This document shows positions 35,066-47,760 of a DNA stretch of 64,000 nucleotides, in pieces (positions within the stretch are counted from its first letter, which is position 1; each line of letters opens with the position of its first letter). The stretch is from Tetrastigma voinierianum (lineage: Eukaryota > Streptophyta > Magnoliopsida > Vitales > Vitaceae). Made by a program: the position numbers and the translations under genes. The stretch lies in assembly GCA_016808115.1 (NCBI GenBank), contig JAEQBH010000896.1, positions 1-64,000 of the forward strand. The letters are read 5' to 3'. Under the pieces are notes generated by a model. That model made no database searches and was not told the origin of the DNA. It worked only from the letters and a program-made list of their open reading frames with translations.

Positions 35066-35424
35066 TTATTGATTGGTAAGCCTTGAAATTGATTTTTGCA
35101 GGTTGTCAAATTTATGATCAATTTCGCTTTGGAACCCATCGATTCCTTGTTGAGAGGCTCTCGCTTTGTGTCGATTTCGATTTGCTTGGACATTCACTGC
35201 CCTTTGCTCCTCTATGAAAGTATCCACCAGTTTTCTCAAGTTCAGTATTGCTTTCTCAACTGAAGAAGTTAACTGTGGTGGTTGGGGTGGCTGAGGAGTT
35301 GAAGCATAAGATGGAGAAGCAGGAGGTGCTCTTGTGGAGTCTTGGTTCCCATGAGGAATTTGGGTGGTTCCCCCAACTAGGGTTGTAAGTATTTCCATAC
35401 GGTGAATTTGTTGGAGGCACCATG
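35066..35424 (-). pseudogene. Element E gag, C-terminal part
   Basis: Minus-strand frame with a Pro/Ser-rich linker (PSYASTPQPPQPPQL), AILNLRKLVDTFIEEQRAVN and GFQSEIDHKFDNLQKSISRL, the coiled-coil-like C-terminus of Athila-like gag. Upstream (higher coordinates) it is cut by the LTR end of element F. The capsid core is missing from the window. Confidence 0.85.
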
Positions 35425-37705
35425 TGTGACGCCCCAAAACCGGGGGGGTCCGTTGACAACCCGTCAACCCGCGGAATACTCGTGGATGTCGGGTTACCAG
35501 ACACCACTCACGAAAATCGGGAAGAGTCTCCTTTGTACGGGGAGCTCTGCCAGTGTCTGACACCCCAATCCCGATAATCAACAATGACCTACAGTCATAT
35601 GCGAGTAAGAATAATGGCCACTTGGGCCTGCATCCAATACTCAGATATTAGCACATAACTATAAAACCATAGTCCATAAGAGTTTAAATTACATCACTCT
35701 ATACAAATAATCACAACCCATATATATTTACGAAATATATTAAAGCCCGCAATCCGGCTTTCTTCATATGTACGGTCCTGAATCTTGGTCATTTGTGTAC
35801 TTTTGACACAGTACAGCGAAGTAGGCAAAGCCCGGTAGTGATAATCTCCTACAAGGGCTACTCCCCCACCTAAGATGCACATGCAATGGTACGCATAATC
35901 AAACACACATCCAGCAACATACACATGTCTACCGACGTTCACATGCCAGCGAATGAATTCCGACCACCACGCCCCACGTACCGATCTTCTCGCCAGCCTC
36001 CATCACTCAATATGTCATTGAGTAATGTATCCCAGTCACCACCGACTCGCCTCATACGATATGCCAATCGCGGACAACTGCCACCGGGTATTACTAATGA
36101 CCCAAGTATCGAGCCCTCACGCGCCATTACCCAATGCAAGTGTCAATGGGCAACAAATCCCAATCTTAATTGCCTTATCACACGTACCGAGTCTGCGATA
36201 AATACGACTGCAGGTCTTTCGGGGCAACATAATCCTTCGTGATACTCAACAGTGTCCTTTACACCCATACAAAACTATGATATCGCTGGCCCTACACTCC
36301 ATACGCCGAGTTCTCACCGACTTCAAACATGCATTATGCCATGAATGAAAATAATTTCCAAACAAAGGTATTTGTTTTAACCGTGATAACCCTCCGATAA
36401 ATAAAGGATGCATCCGATAATCTATTTTGTGGACAACCGATATATATCAATCGGGCAGACTACGATAGATATTATATGGAAAACCCTCCGATGTTATCGC
36501 GGACATTACCCGATAATACATCATGGTAAACCCTCCAACAATTCCTCTTAAGAAACCACCTCATGCACTCACCCATTGCTCTGTGGTGCCCCAAAGGCAT
36601 ATGAAAATGCAATGAGCCATTTCCCATTTTCTTAACCCGTGCGACTCATTTGGACGTTGTCTTATTAGTTGCTCCACTAATCAACACTCAGTCGTGTTGT
36701 TTATCAACAACCGTGTACTACGACACACCATCAAACACCTAACACGTTGTCGATCTCAACTATGCACTCACACTCCACTTCTAGGTTACCTCAAAGGCAT
36801 ATGGAATGCATGATGCCAATTCCAACACATTTATGCTAATATATTCACATGCATATAGATTAACATAATTAAATCACATAAAACATGTTATGCAAATTTA
36901 CAATCAATTACACAAAAATTAGCTCACATGGGCTAATTAACAAACACGAGCAATTAATTTTGAATCACTCAACCATACGCATTTTCACACAAAATAATAA
37001 TTTCGTGTCACTATTCACAATACTATTCATGTTACTATTAGCATTACTATTCACATTATTCATTTTCTAGTAATAACACACAAAATTGCCCAAATCTCTG
37101 ATCTATAACAGCCTGTCCCTTCTCACTTGCTCATCACCGAATATTGGTGATACCAAAACACACCACAAAAACTCAAGACACTGGCCCCGGAGAAAAACCA
37201 ACTCAATACAGCCCCGCCGGGATCGTCAAAATAGTCCCGGGGTCGCTTATGACTGGCTCTTAAAACAAGCCTGAAAATTCAAACGAACCGTCCAAAACAG
37301 CCCCGAAATTTAGCCCAGTGTCCAAAATAGTTCAAAATTCCTAAAATTCCTAATACACTCACCTGCACCTGAGGATTCCGGGAATTTACGCTACCACCTC
37401 TAAGCCAATTCCAAACCATTAAATAGCCTTTACTAGAATAACACAAGTAGGAAAATCTCCACTCTCGGAGTTCCGACGAACTCTCAAGATTTGGTGCCCA
37501 CGCGTAGCTCCTCGCCGCACGGATCAAATCCTTCCCCTTTAGCTCGATGAAAAACCTACTTCATCCAATTCTTAATAAGATCCGATAAGTAAAGAGAAAA
37601 AAAAAAATATTTTTCTCTCTCCCAACGCTCCCTCCCGATCGCCTCTCTCCCCTCTTTGCTCGAGTTTTTCCATTTTATTATTATAAGATATTATTATTAT
37701 TATTA

Positions 37706-37747
<42 letters not shown>

Positions 37748-38090
37748 CATTTTGAATACATGGTTCATATCGGCTCATTCTGTTCGTTTTAACCCCGAAC
37801 AATTTATTTCTTTTCTTTACCACTTTATTTTAAATGAACTTAACTCATTTCCCCGACTTCCGAGGATTCTCGTGAAAATCTCGGCCCCCTCAAGTCACTA
37901 ACGACTTATCACCTTAAAATCGTAAAATATCTCGATTGTCTCATTCGATGAAACTTTTCTAAGTCACTGCATTTCGCAGACTAATTTAACTACGCAAATC
38001 GCTTCATTATCCGAGATCTAGAGAATTTCCTGTTTTCAACCGAAATTACCGCTTTACCATTTTCTAAAAAATTGAATTTTCTGCCTTACA
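35425..38090 (-). repeat. 3' LTR of element F
   Basis: 2.67 kb, from TGTAAGGCAGAAAATTC (minus strand, 38090) to GGGGCGTCACA (35425). It contains an ATT microsatellite at 37690-37747 and no recognisable coding sequence; open frames here are chance. Confidence 0.75.
37690..37747. repeat. ATT/TTA trinucleotide microsatellite
   Basis: About 58 bp of nearly perfect TTA/ATT repeat inside the F LTR. Confidence 0.95.
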
Positions 38091-38102
38091 TTCCTCCCTC
38101 CT
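38091..38102 (-). other. Polypurine tract of element F
   Basis: Minus-strand AGGAGGGAGGAA immediately precedes the LTR start TGTAAGG. It fixes the orientation of F. Confidence 0.8.
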
Positions 38103-39609
38103 ACCGGGACCTCACCCCGAACCACACATAGCCGCATCACCTCGGGCTACTTTACAGCCACTTTCTACAACTCCAAGACCGTGGTCCGTGCATGATAACC
38201 CGCCTAAGGTCACAATCACTGACAACCGGATGGGCTGTCAACTCATTCATGTCAAGAATGACATCAAAACCCGATATGTCTACCATATCCGACCAACCTC
38301 ACCCTAGATCCTAGGAGGAGAATTTTCCCATACAATGGCTTCTTCCTGAGGTCTTAACCTCTAAGCCCGAACCCACTATATTGATCCTCCTTTCTTCCCA
38401 TCCAAGACCGCAGATCCTCGAATGCCCTGTAAGGCCATACATCTCTCTATGGCCGCAGCTGTCTCACCCATAAAGCCCATGTCTCAGAGGGCGGAGGCCC
38501 ACAAATCTTTCCCGAATGGACAACACCATTCTCAAATCTCCGACCTCGCCACACATCTCAGGCCACATGGGCCATCACCAAAACGTGCTAACCCGCTGAA
38601 TCCGCCATGTATTCCATCACCGTCATCGTTCCGTCTCAAATTTCTCTAGAACTCTTAGGCCTTGCATGTCTATGTTGGTCAAAATACTTCGTCTACAAAA
38701 GGAGCCCATGAACTCGCCTGTCATCGCTCTTTAAATCCCCAGAGGTCTTAACCCACCCCACCACACTGGGACTCACCCTCTAGCTAGAACACAGCCTAGC
38801 CCGATTCGGTCGCACGGCTGTAATATCCATAGCCTCCAATACATTCTCACTCCATCGGAACCAATGGTCTCCGTCACTCATGATCCCCTCCCCTCTATAA
38901 ATGCTCAGGATGAGGTGACCAACCCTGCAAGGTTACTTAGACTCCTCACTACTACCACACTAGCATGTGCAATGGTAGCAAATGCATCCCACCCGCCTCA
39001 TCAAAGGCCTCGTCGGTCAAATATCAAAATTGCTTAGCTAACACCTCGTGGACTAATTTACAATCCCTACCGACTCTGCCATCTACACATGTCAAATGGC
39101 AACAACTCTTATTTAATCTCATTTCGCTTAAATCCAGTATGCACATGCCAATTACTAATAGACTTAAACCATGAACTCGACTCCATTCATCGCCAAGTGG
39201 TGCTACTCACAACCACTTTTATTTACTCAATAAAATTCAATACTTTCGTGTTCATTTCATTTTCGAACCCCCTAAGGTTGTAGTTCCTAACCTTTAGCAT
39301 TCCACTTTCTTCCTATATACAATATGTCATGCATATAATTTTCCAAATAAGAATCACATTTCCCATATACATCATACTGTATAAAAGCTCTTTCTACGCA
39401 ATGTGTAATACATAATAACACCACAATATGGAATACACAATACATGCAAAGGGTTCAACCATTCCATGAACTCTAGGTATTCGTGGTACACATAAACTCC
39501 GATACTGCTTGATGATGGTTTGCATCAATCGCATCGCAATAGCCATGGCCTGCTCCCATGTCCCTCATGCCCTGTAAATGTATACCCATGCTCCTCGATA
39601 CTCATTAGT
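38103..39609 (-). other. Internal region of F without recognisable genes
   Basis: About 1.5 kb with no gag, protease or pol motif on either strand. Near its right end GCTCCTCGATAC (about 39589-39600) resembles a degraded GCTCTGATACCA, the complement of a tRNA-iMet primer site, just before the second LTR-end copy. This suggests a large-scale internal deletion or a non-autonomous design. Confidence 0.55.
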
Positions 39610-39944
39610 CATGATGCCCCCAAAATCGGCGTCCGTTGACAACCCGTCAACTATCACTCGTGGATGTCGTTACCCGACACCACTACTAAAAATCTGCGCG
39701 TGAGTCTCCTTGTACTAGAGCTTCACCTAAGGTACAACATGTCCTAATAACTTAACAATGACCACAATGGTCTATATGAGCAAAACAATGGCCACTCGAG
39801 CCCCCCGCATCAATACTCAAACATATACACATGACTATAAACCATACCATAAGAGCTTAAATTACATCACTTTATACAAATAATTACAACTCATATATAT
39901 AAATTTACAAAATATATATTAAATCCACAATCCCATTTTCTTCA
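39610..39944 (-). repeat. 5' LTR fragment of element F
   Basis: 335 bp matching 35425-35760 in order (CCGTTGACAACCCGTCAAC, CTCGTGGATGTCG, TTAAATTACATCACT, AATATATATTAAA). It is cut at 39944 by the 5' LTR of element G. The rest should lie right of the window. Confidence 0.75.
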
Positions 39945-41135
39945 TGATTAGTGCTATTTCTGAGTCTATCCAAGATAGGTTTGAGTGCTTTTTTACACTA
40001 ATCATATCAATTAAGACAATTGATGCCAAGTAGGTCTACTTAGTTCCGATCGATGCCATTTCGAGCTTGTTTTTGGTGATTTTATGTTCATATGACTTCA
40101 CCCATCGTGGCTTAAGTTTGAGACAAGATATGTGCCGAATGCTATGAATCACTGCAGCCAAACTACTAAAAATAAAAGAATTTAAGTGGATTTTTAAGGT
40201 CATAGATGCAAAGGAGAGACGCAGCTGAGCAAAACAAAAATCCCGGTGATTTTCGCTTATGATCGCGAAAAATTTCACTGGGATTTTCGTAAAATTTTCG
40301 CGAACATAGCTTAAAATTTTCGTATTCTGGCCAATTGAGAATTTTCAAGAAGGCCAAATTCTCGCTAGCGCGTAAATCCCATCGTGCCTGTATGAAAATT
40401 ACAATTTCCGCTAGCCAGCCAAATTCACCGCTGATAGTAGTTTCACTCTCGCTATTCAGAGAATTCGCCAGGCTGAATAAATTCTCGCTATGCTAGCCAA
40501 ATTTTCGTTATGCCAGCGAAAATCCCCTCGCAGCTAAATTGCCACGCCTGCGGATTTTTTGTATATTCGATCCTAAACTACTACATTTTGATGTATTACC
40601 ATTTTTAGCCTCCTTATGTAACTTATATTTTAGGTATTTTGGTAGTTTCCCCACACTTTGGTCAGATTATAAACTCCCCACAAACTTGTAACCCTAACCT
40701 AATTTGGAAGCAACTTTTCATTTTATAAAAGTTCACGCATTTTCATTTTAAAGGTTTCATTTCGTTTCTCTTCTCTCTCTCCTTTCTTTCATTTTCTGTG
40801 CCGTTTAAACACACCCTCGGCGATGACAACTCAAGGGATGCTTTGGCTAAGCCTCACAGCTTTTGAAGAGGAGGGTGGCTAGCGGCTCGGTTGTCATAGT
40901 TGTCTCTACGCTTTAAATGATACAGTATCGTATTGATATTCCATACCTTCCAAACTAGGTTTAATGCCATTTAATGTTGTTCCTTCGTCATCATTTCACA
41001 TAAAGTAGGTTCAAGCAGATGCTTAATGCTAGATGCACGATATCCTTGGGACATATTTACGAGCCAATTAAAATGAGGTTGAATGGGATAGGGTTTTAAA
41101 ACCGAATAATCTTAACGTTCAGATTGTTCGCTGAC
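39945..41135 (+). repeat. 5' LTR of G, first piece
   Basis: Starts TGATTAGTGCTATTT, matching the D LTR start on the other strand. Dense TTCGC/GCGAA motifs at 40250-40560, TATAAAA at 40734-40740, CT-rich tract near 40765, then the GATGACAACTCAAGGGATG block shared with D. It is cut by C at 41135, at a place where the D LTR continues with TTGACTCGAATA. Confidence 0.85.
40734..40740 (+). promoter_or_regulatory. LTR promoter TATA box, element G
   Basis: TATAAAA downstream of the TTCGC motif cluster and upstream of the CT-rich tract, as in the other LTRs of this group. Confidence 0.6.
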
Positions 41136-42833
41136 TGACAAATAGCTTCGCGCGTACCAACTGGAGATGATAGTTTGGCGCCTTTTTGATCATTAATCAT
41201 GTCATATAAATCAATTGAAGTGCCTATGTTACTCAGTAACACTTATTACCTGAGGGGTGTTTTTGGTTGTTTTCAGACTTTATACATTTGAATCCCCAAC
41301 CTCAATGCAAATGATCGACGCGAGGTCGAATTTTAGTCTCGTACCATCAACAAGCCCAAAAAATCAATGGAAACAAAGAAAAGTGGAAGAAATGAGATGC
41401 AATAAGATACGACGAGAGGAATGCGTAATGAAGCAAAACAGCAATTTCGCGAACCTCGTCGCGAATCAATTCGCAGAATCCTAGCTTAATTTCGTGAAAT
41501 CGTCGCAAACAATCATATCTACGCACATTGCTAAATTCGCTAGCCAACATGCACCGCGGTAATTGCAATTCGCTTCATCGACAATTTCGCAGCTTAGCGA
41601 AATTTCGCTTAGCTAGCCAAACGCAATCCAAATCTCGCTACACACCGCTCACCTCATTGCACCTACACTGCGCTACACGGGCCAAATTCGCAATTACTGC
41701 CACTCCTGCCACCAGCAAATTCTCTCAGGGCCGAAAACGCAGTTCCCTTCATGCTTTGTAATTAATGCAACCGCCTTCAAACTTGGTGAATTACTCTCCA
41801 TCCTATAATTTTCAGCTAGTTATTGTGGTTTTTTGTATTTTTATACCTTGAGGAGTCCTATAAATAATTTCCTCATGTTTTGTAATAGAGGAGAGAAGGT
41901 GGAGTGGTTCAGCACAAGTTTTTCGTGATTTGTAAGTTTTCATTTACGCTTTGTAAATAAATTGTTTTATTTTTTAAGTTTCATGCCTTCTTCTTCTTTC
42001 TCTTCTTTCTTTCACTTTCCCCACTGCCAAACACACCCCGAGGATGACAACCTCAAGAGATGCCTGGGCTGCCTCCTTCCTCGGGAAAGAGAAGGAAGCT
42101 AGCTTGGCGCGGGGCGACATGTTGTCCTCATGTACTAAAAGCTACTGGGTAGTGCATCTACGGCCCTTATCTTCAAAAACTCAGTTGCATAACATGGGAT
42201 GTTGTCTCGCCAATACTCCATGCTTTGTGATCCAAAGTAGCTTAGTGACAGAGGTAATCGTGGCTCTTTAGATGGTCCTCATTGCCTTCCTCGGGAGGTA
42301 GCATTTACATGTTAGTGGTTCTTCAAATTGGGGTTAAATTAACACTGACTTTATTGTTTTGGCCAATATCATAAGTTTTAGATTCATGTCAAAGTAGAGA
42401 TGCAATTTTGATCTTTTAGATGGTTTTACTTGCCTTAAAAATGATAATAAATGTTAGGGTTTTAACAAAAGGGGCCATAACCCGCATCCCGTGTTGCACT
42501 ACAGAGATAAAACCTGAGACATGTGGTTCGCTCTAGCTTGCTGGTTAGTGACCCAAATCTTCAAAGTAAATTTCTTCATTGTTAATTTCCAGCTTAACTT
42601 TCGCATTTACAATTTCCTGTTTTTCTCAACCATTCCCTTGCAATGAATTCCAAAGAGTCCAAATAGAAAGCCTTACCTTCATGCCCTAATGCAAACCATT
42701 TTTATGAAGAAAACCCATCCCCGTGTTCGACTTAGACCACTATATCACAAAGAGTCGACTACTAGCAATGGTAGGAGCTTAGGTATATAAATATTGTTGA
42801 TTTTAGCTCAGCCTACTCCGTGGCATCGAATCA
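41136..42833 (+). repeat. 5' LTR of element C
   Basis: Begins TGACAAATAGC (diverged) and ends GGCATCGAATCA before the primer site. TTCGC motifs at 41440-41700, TATAAAT at 41859-41865, CT-rich tract near 41990, ACACCCCGAGGATGACAAC block at 42035. Confidence 0.85.
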
Positions 42834-42835
42834 AA

Positions 42836-42853
42836 TGGCGATGTTGCTTGGGA
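42836..42853 (+). other. Primer-binding site of element C
   Basis: TGGCGATGTTGCTTGGGA, a diverged tRNA-Asp-type site, two bases after the LTR terminal CA. GGTGCC follows as in the other members. Confidence 0.75.
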
Positions 42854-43174
42854 CGGTGCCCTAATTACTAATGGTAAGTTGAAGAGTACTATGGATCCAC
42901 ATCATGTCAAGGTAACCTTTTACCTTTAGATAGCACAAGACCGCATTTCTAGCACTGACAAGAGCCGTGACCGATTCAAATAGCTTTTTTCATCATTTTA
43001 CTCCTCTTTTTATTAGATTATTTTAATTTTTCTTTAGCACTTTGTTGGTTCTAATTGTCACTTACTAATTGTGTAACAACTGTGCATGCAACAGCCAGAT
43101 AGAGAGTACTTCTGTAGGTCAATAGATTAGTACAATAACTACCTAGCTAGTGAGGTTAGTGCAATAAACTGACA

Positions 43175-43830
43175 ATGGATCCCATAACGAGGAACAACTT
43201 TATCAACCAGAACCCCTATGAACTAAATGCATATAGAACCATGAGGATCACATCCCACTCTCCAGAGTTAGCTGTCCCATCCCGATCATTCCTCCCGTCG
43301 ATGACAGCAAAGGAGGCCATATTTGGCACCCTACTTCCCACATACCATGGTATGGAAAATGAAAATCCATACACTCATAAGGGATTTTGAGGAGGTTTCG
43401 GTAATTACCTTCATGAAGGTAAGGATGACATGATTTGCTGAAGCTAAAGGGCATTTCATTGACTCTAAAGGACAAGACTCAAGATATGGCTCAACCTACC
43501 GAGGTTCAGAACCATAAGAAATTAAATAGCCGCAAGGCGCAGTTCCCCAAGAAGCTTTTAGTGCTCATAAGACAAACACCGAAAAGACAAATTTATACCT
43601 TTCAGCTCATGAAGGTGAGTAGAAGTTTAATGCGCTGTCGGGAGAGGTTTTGGCACCATCGCATGTCCACACCATGGCTTTGACATGGATGTTAGTGAAC
43701 CACTTTCATGGTGGTATGTCTCCCGCCATGAGGCACCAAACCATGTGTGGGGAGACTTACAAAACATCCCGATGAAGCCATGGATTTTAAATTACGGGCC
43801 GAAACTTCTAAAGGTCTGGATGAGCTTTAA
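43175..43830 (+). pseudogene. Element C gag remnant
   Basis: ATG 43175 opens 71 codons (MDPITRNNF..., then LLPTYHGMENENPYTHKGF). After frameshifts come LLKLKGISLTLKDKTQD (43435), the degraded capsid core, and TWMLVNHFHGGMSPAMR near 43690-43730 matching G gag. The gag is inactive through frameshifts, and the start is chosen by similarity to D gag (MDPT start). Confidence 0.8.
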
Positions 43831-45533
43831 CCCTAGGAGGAACCAGATAGGATGAAACCACCAATAATCAAAGAGGGTATGGTAACAGAACGTGAGATGA
43901 GATGGAAAATGAGGCGAAGTACAACTCAATAGAAAGGTGCAGGAGTCGGAGGAAAACAACTAACGGCGCAAAAAGACTACAGCCACCAGACAACCTAATC
44001 CCCCACAAATTTCCAATCCTCAAAGACAACCAATAGAACACTGCTCCACGACTTCGCAGTTAGCTGGATTTGATGGTTTAATGTAATAATCGTAGATAAC
44101 AAGCCTACAATCGCCAAATGCTCCATATGGGAATACTTTATAATCCCAATCGAGGAATCATCCTAACCTTTCGTACGGAGACCAAACCTCTCGCTTATGT
44201 ACTCACTGTAGAGCCGTTTCGCTTGTTCCTTCCACACAAACAACCACCATCCTCTTCAAGAGAATGTCAGACCACCTTTATAAGGTGTGTACTTTGTTTA
44301 AGGACTGCAATGGAAATCACAAACCCAAAGTGAGGTGAATTGATAATTTGCCGAGAAAACACCTAATAAAAATTTGATGACTCACAAAGATTCGAATTAC
44401 AAACATTAACAAGTCACTATGAGGGACAAGAAAGTGGAGGTCTCATCCCAAACACTCAAACCCATGATCCATGTGGCCTGAATGGACGAAAATAAGTCCA
44501 TAATCTACCTTGAGAAGGGAAAAGAGGCTGATCAATCTCTCGCCAGTTTCAAACAGCTGAATCCAGGCGTAAAAAAAAAAAATGCAACTCCGAGCATATC
44601 TCTTCTGTGAGATGACAACAATGAAATATCGTATACCACCTCCCCTTTCCACAAGCATTGAGAGAAAATAGAAAAAGAAATTTAACACAGGCATGTTGAG
44701 GTCTTGCTGGCAAGTAAAGGTTAATACACATCTTGTTGATCTTAATCAACCAAGCACCGCTTATGTACCTCATGGATCATGCACCAGTAGAGGGGACACA
44801 GTACTTATAATGAATGGCCTTTCTCACTTAAACATCGCCCTAATCCAAAGCAGCACTGTTAAGTATAAGACTCTGTTCTCCATAATACTAAAGGAATATC
44901 TGTGGAACAGATGGAAAAGGTATACTGCCAGATTTAGGTTTCATGTAATCTACGCTATTTTCAAAGATGCAGCTAGGTTTAGGTGAGCTTAAACCTACCC
45001 TCAATCACACCTCATTACCGATAGATCTGAAAATCCCCAAGGATAGTTGAGGATGTCCTTGTAAAATTGACAATTTCAATATCCAGTAGATTTGTACTCT
45101 AGACACCCGCACTCCATCAATGAATCAAATCATGCCAATCTATTTTAGGAGACCATTTCGCCACCGCCACTTCAATTATTAATCGTTTAATGGAATCATG
45201 CAATCGACATTTGGTGACATGATATCGAATTGAACATTTTCAGCCACATGAATGACAACTCAAAATTGCTAGAACTCAAACTTATAATCGACGAGGTTGT
45301 TTCATTGGATCGTTGTGCGTATAACAAAGCCTTAAAATGCAAAGAGTGATTAGCTCGTGATGAAGGAGAATCGGTCTTGCCAACAACACCAATCGTGAAG
45401 CCACCTGCTCAAATCCACAAACCATTCCAGAGAGTACCAACTCTATGGCCTTTAACATCATGGAGCCAAACAAGCCACGCATGGGTCGAGAGGAGATCAT
45501 CCTCCTCGACCCCTTGAGTATTTCTCAACTCAA
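43831..45533 (+). pseudogene. Element C gag end and protease remnant
   Basis: A gag C-terminal block with a YNPN repeat-type motif lies near 44118-44170. A VNTHLVDLNQ block (44708) and VKYK (44860) lead into a very degraded protease: LGELKP equivalent near 44975, DNFN, a RRPF block near 45150 (normally GRPFLAT), and MQSTFGDMI at 45200. The catalytic DSGA block is not recognisable. An acidic-to-Pro linker follows to 45533. Confidence 0.65.
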
Positions 45534-45767
45534 TCCAAGTATGTCTTGTTTTCCAAACCGAATAATGTACTACAATTTTAATTCTTTGTCATATTAGTCA
45601 ATTTTGTCAAATAGAGTTATTCTTTCCTCAAATTTAACTCAGGATAATTTTTATATAGTTTTATAGTATCATATTGTGTATTAGATTTTAATATCGCATC
45701 TATAAGTTAAAATTCATAATATATAATTTTTAGTAATTAATGTTAAAATTTTGATGTATTGCAGAGG
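45534..45767 (+). other. AT-rich stretch of element C, intron-like
   Basis: Strongly AT-rich, starting near CCAAGTATGTCTTG and ending TTTTGATGTATTGCAG before AGGTGCC. No coding content. It sits exactly between the protease linker and the GC-rich third-ORF region, where pol would be expected. An intron reading is possible but the 5' site lacks a proper GT after AG. Confidence 0.3.
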
Positions 45768-45839
45768 TGCCAATACAAATTGAATAATGAATAAAATATG
45801 GAGAGACTTTACGCTTACCTTCAAGGCGTTTATAAAAAC

Positions 45840-47760
45840 AGGGAGGTTTGCTAACAAAACCACTTCGCATTCTACCTCCTTTGTTCCCTGGGGAACTACA
45901 TTCCACCCACACCCGTGCCCCGGGAGCTCCCCACCGCGCCGCCTCGTGCCCCGGAGCCCTGGGCCAGCACCGCTGTCCCCCGCATTCCGGGGCCACCAGA
46001 TCACAGGAGTCAGCCTCCACAAATGAATGCCTGAGCAAGGCCAAGCCACCACGCGCACTAGGCCCGAGCCGCCACCGCCGCCAGAATCCCCGGTTCATTC
46101 CGTACCGCCCCACCCCCGTATTCTATCGAGCCTGATTTATCATTCGCAACGACGCTTCGGGGCCATCGGGAAACTGGCCAGGCACTCAGAGAAGTCCAGC
46201 ACCTGCAGAGAGATCAGAGGTATCTGTGAGAGTTTCAGATCGCAGGCACAGACCAAACATACACATTTGAAGAGCCCACGCATTTTCGCAAATTTTATTT
46301 ATATCCTCAGATATGGTCCCAGACGAGGGGTGGGTCCACACCTGGCCCTGGTGAGGCTTAGCACAACTAGAGCTGCAGGTCAAACACTTCCCCCCCCTCG
46401 CACTACAGCACCAGCGACGTCCCCCCGAGGCCGCACTGACGAGCCTCCGGATTCATTTGCCACACACCCATGGGACCCCGCCCATCCCCAAAGACTCTCG
46501 TAGGAGAGCCAGAGGCCTCGCTCATGGGCCGCACTGCGCCCAGCAGTCATCATCTTCAGACCACCATCACCGCCAGATCAGAACGGACTACACCTTCACC
46601 TCAGCCTATCACCGCGCCATGACGCGCCCATGCTCAGACACCCCGATTCCGGAATGACATAATGAAATCACCATTTCGCAGGAGTCATTCTACGACGCCC
46701 TCGGATCTGATGGCCACCCCGCATACCGTGAGTCGGCGCGATCGATCGATATTCGCTTCCTTCCATTCATGATCATCACAGCCATTACCCTGAGAGATGT
46801 CCATACTTCGCCAGATCATGACATCTCTGATGCAGACGGCCCCCCTGGAGATCCATTTCAGGATAGATGACCGTCGAGGTGTACTCCACCCAGCTGCTAT
46901 TTCAGCCTTTGAGATCACAAGAGATACCGCCGCGCAATGCCGAGGGCCATAGAGATTGGCCCACCTCCGCCTGCAGAGCGATGGTTAGAGCACCCGGCCG
47001 TGATGTTACACTGCCCAGCTTTATCTGGAGGCAGCCTTCCGCCTCATATGTCGCCTCATCACCATCCGTCACAAGACTATGCTTATTCCCTCTCGGCAGC
47101 ATTATGTGCGCAGGAGGGCCTATCTTCGAGGGGCATCAGACCGCGATCTCGCACTCTGCCCACCATCCAGGTCAGTGATTACTTCGCCTTGACAGCTTTG
47201 AGGAGAAGGTCCACGGAGAGACCTCATACGAGCAGAGCATACTTACTGATCATTCCGAGGCCCTTTCCATGTTCCCGAGCGCATGGATTCTGAGGAGCCC
47301 GGATAGAGACGCGAGACACCGCTCACAGGTAGTGAGCAAAGGATCCATTATGACTATGCCCGTCCATTTCCACATACGCCTGGCCGAGACCAGAGAGGTA
47401 CGGTGAGAGGCCAGGATGCAATACGCAGATTAGGACACAGGCAGACACCCGACCCGCTTCCGCACCAGAGGGCAGATGAGTCCCACCAGTGCCAGACTGC
47501 TCACACCATCCTCCACTCCACTACTCACCGCAGCCCCACAAGATACTCCTTGCCCTCATTCAAAGACACCAACACCTGAGTATACACATGTCACCCCGAG
47601 GGAGATGCAATGGAGGATGGATGCTGTGACTCCACGACTACAAAACAAAGTGCACTCCCAAAGATGCAAAGACAATTTCACTGCAGATCGGGCTCGAGCC
47701 GAGGCCACTTCGGGTCAAGCATTCCACGCTTCACCGTGATCTACGACACACCGGGTCTTC
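45840..47760 (+). pseudogene. GC-rich third-ORF region of element C
   Basis: About 1.9 kb far richer in G+C than its surroundings, Pro/Arg/Ser/Thr-rich in the best frames (46027-46503: 158 codons; 46937-47293: 118 codons). Its place behind gag-pro and before the 3' untranslated region corresponds to the Athila third ORF. An ICM/CAGG-type block near 47100 faintly recalls the end of the plant transposon-protein domain. GC-rich DNA opens several frames by chance, so the true frame is uncertain. Product unknown. Confidence 0.5.

Larger units (their letters stand above)
31019..35424 (-). mobile_element. Element E: pol-less Athila-like element, 5' part outside window
   Basis: Minus-strand order from its 3' end: 3' LTR 31019-32530, polypurine tract 32531-32541, hairpin 32546-32567, 3' region, internal hairpin plus purine tract 33721-33755, motif cluster 34190-34300, linker domain 34500-35065, gag end 35066-35424. 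It is then cut by element F. It has no RT, RNase H or integrase, so it is non-autonomous. It is inserted in B integrase (left flank GAGAT); its other flank is beyond the window. Confidence 0.8.
35425..39944 (-). mobile_element. Element F: internally deleted chromovirus-like element
   Basis: Minus orientation: 3' LTR 35425-38090, polypurine tract 38091-38102, only about 1.5 kb of internal sequence, degraded tRNA-iMet-type primer site near 39590, and the first 335 bp of the 5' LTR (39610-39944), which is cut by element G. The two LTR-end copies (35425-35760 and 39610-39944) match in order. Termini GGGGCGTCACA and TGTAAGGCAG are of the chromovirus type. No gag or pol recognised. Confidence 0.75.

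Noticed and set aside
35420..35424. CCATG next to F being the same insertion event as the A target duplication CCATG
   Set aside because: The two sites lie in different elements and strands; five matching bases in two gag sequences are expected by chance.
40250..40560. TTCGC-rich stretch as a promoter or replication origin of bacterial type
   Set aside because: It lies inside a plant LTR upstream of a TATA box. Nothing else bacterial is present.
46027..47293. Several overlapping open frames in the GC-rich part of C taken as separate genes
   Set aside because: GC-rich DNA has few stops in any frame. The region is better described as one decayed third-ORF region.
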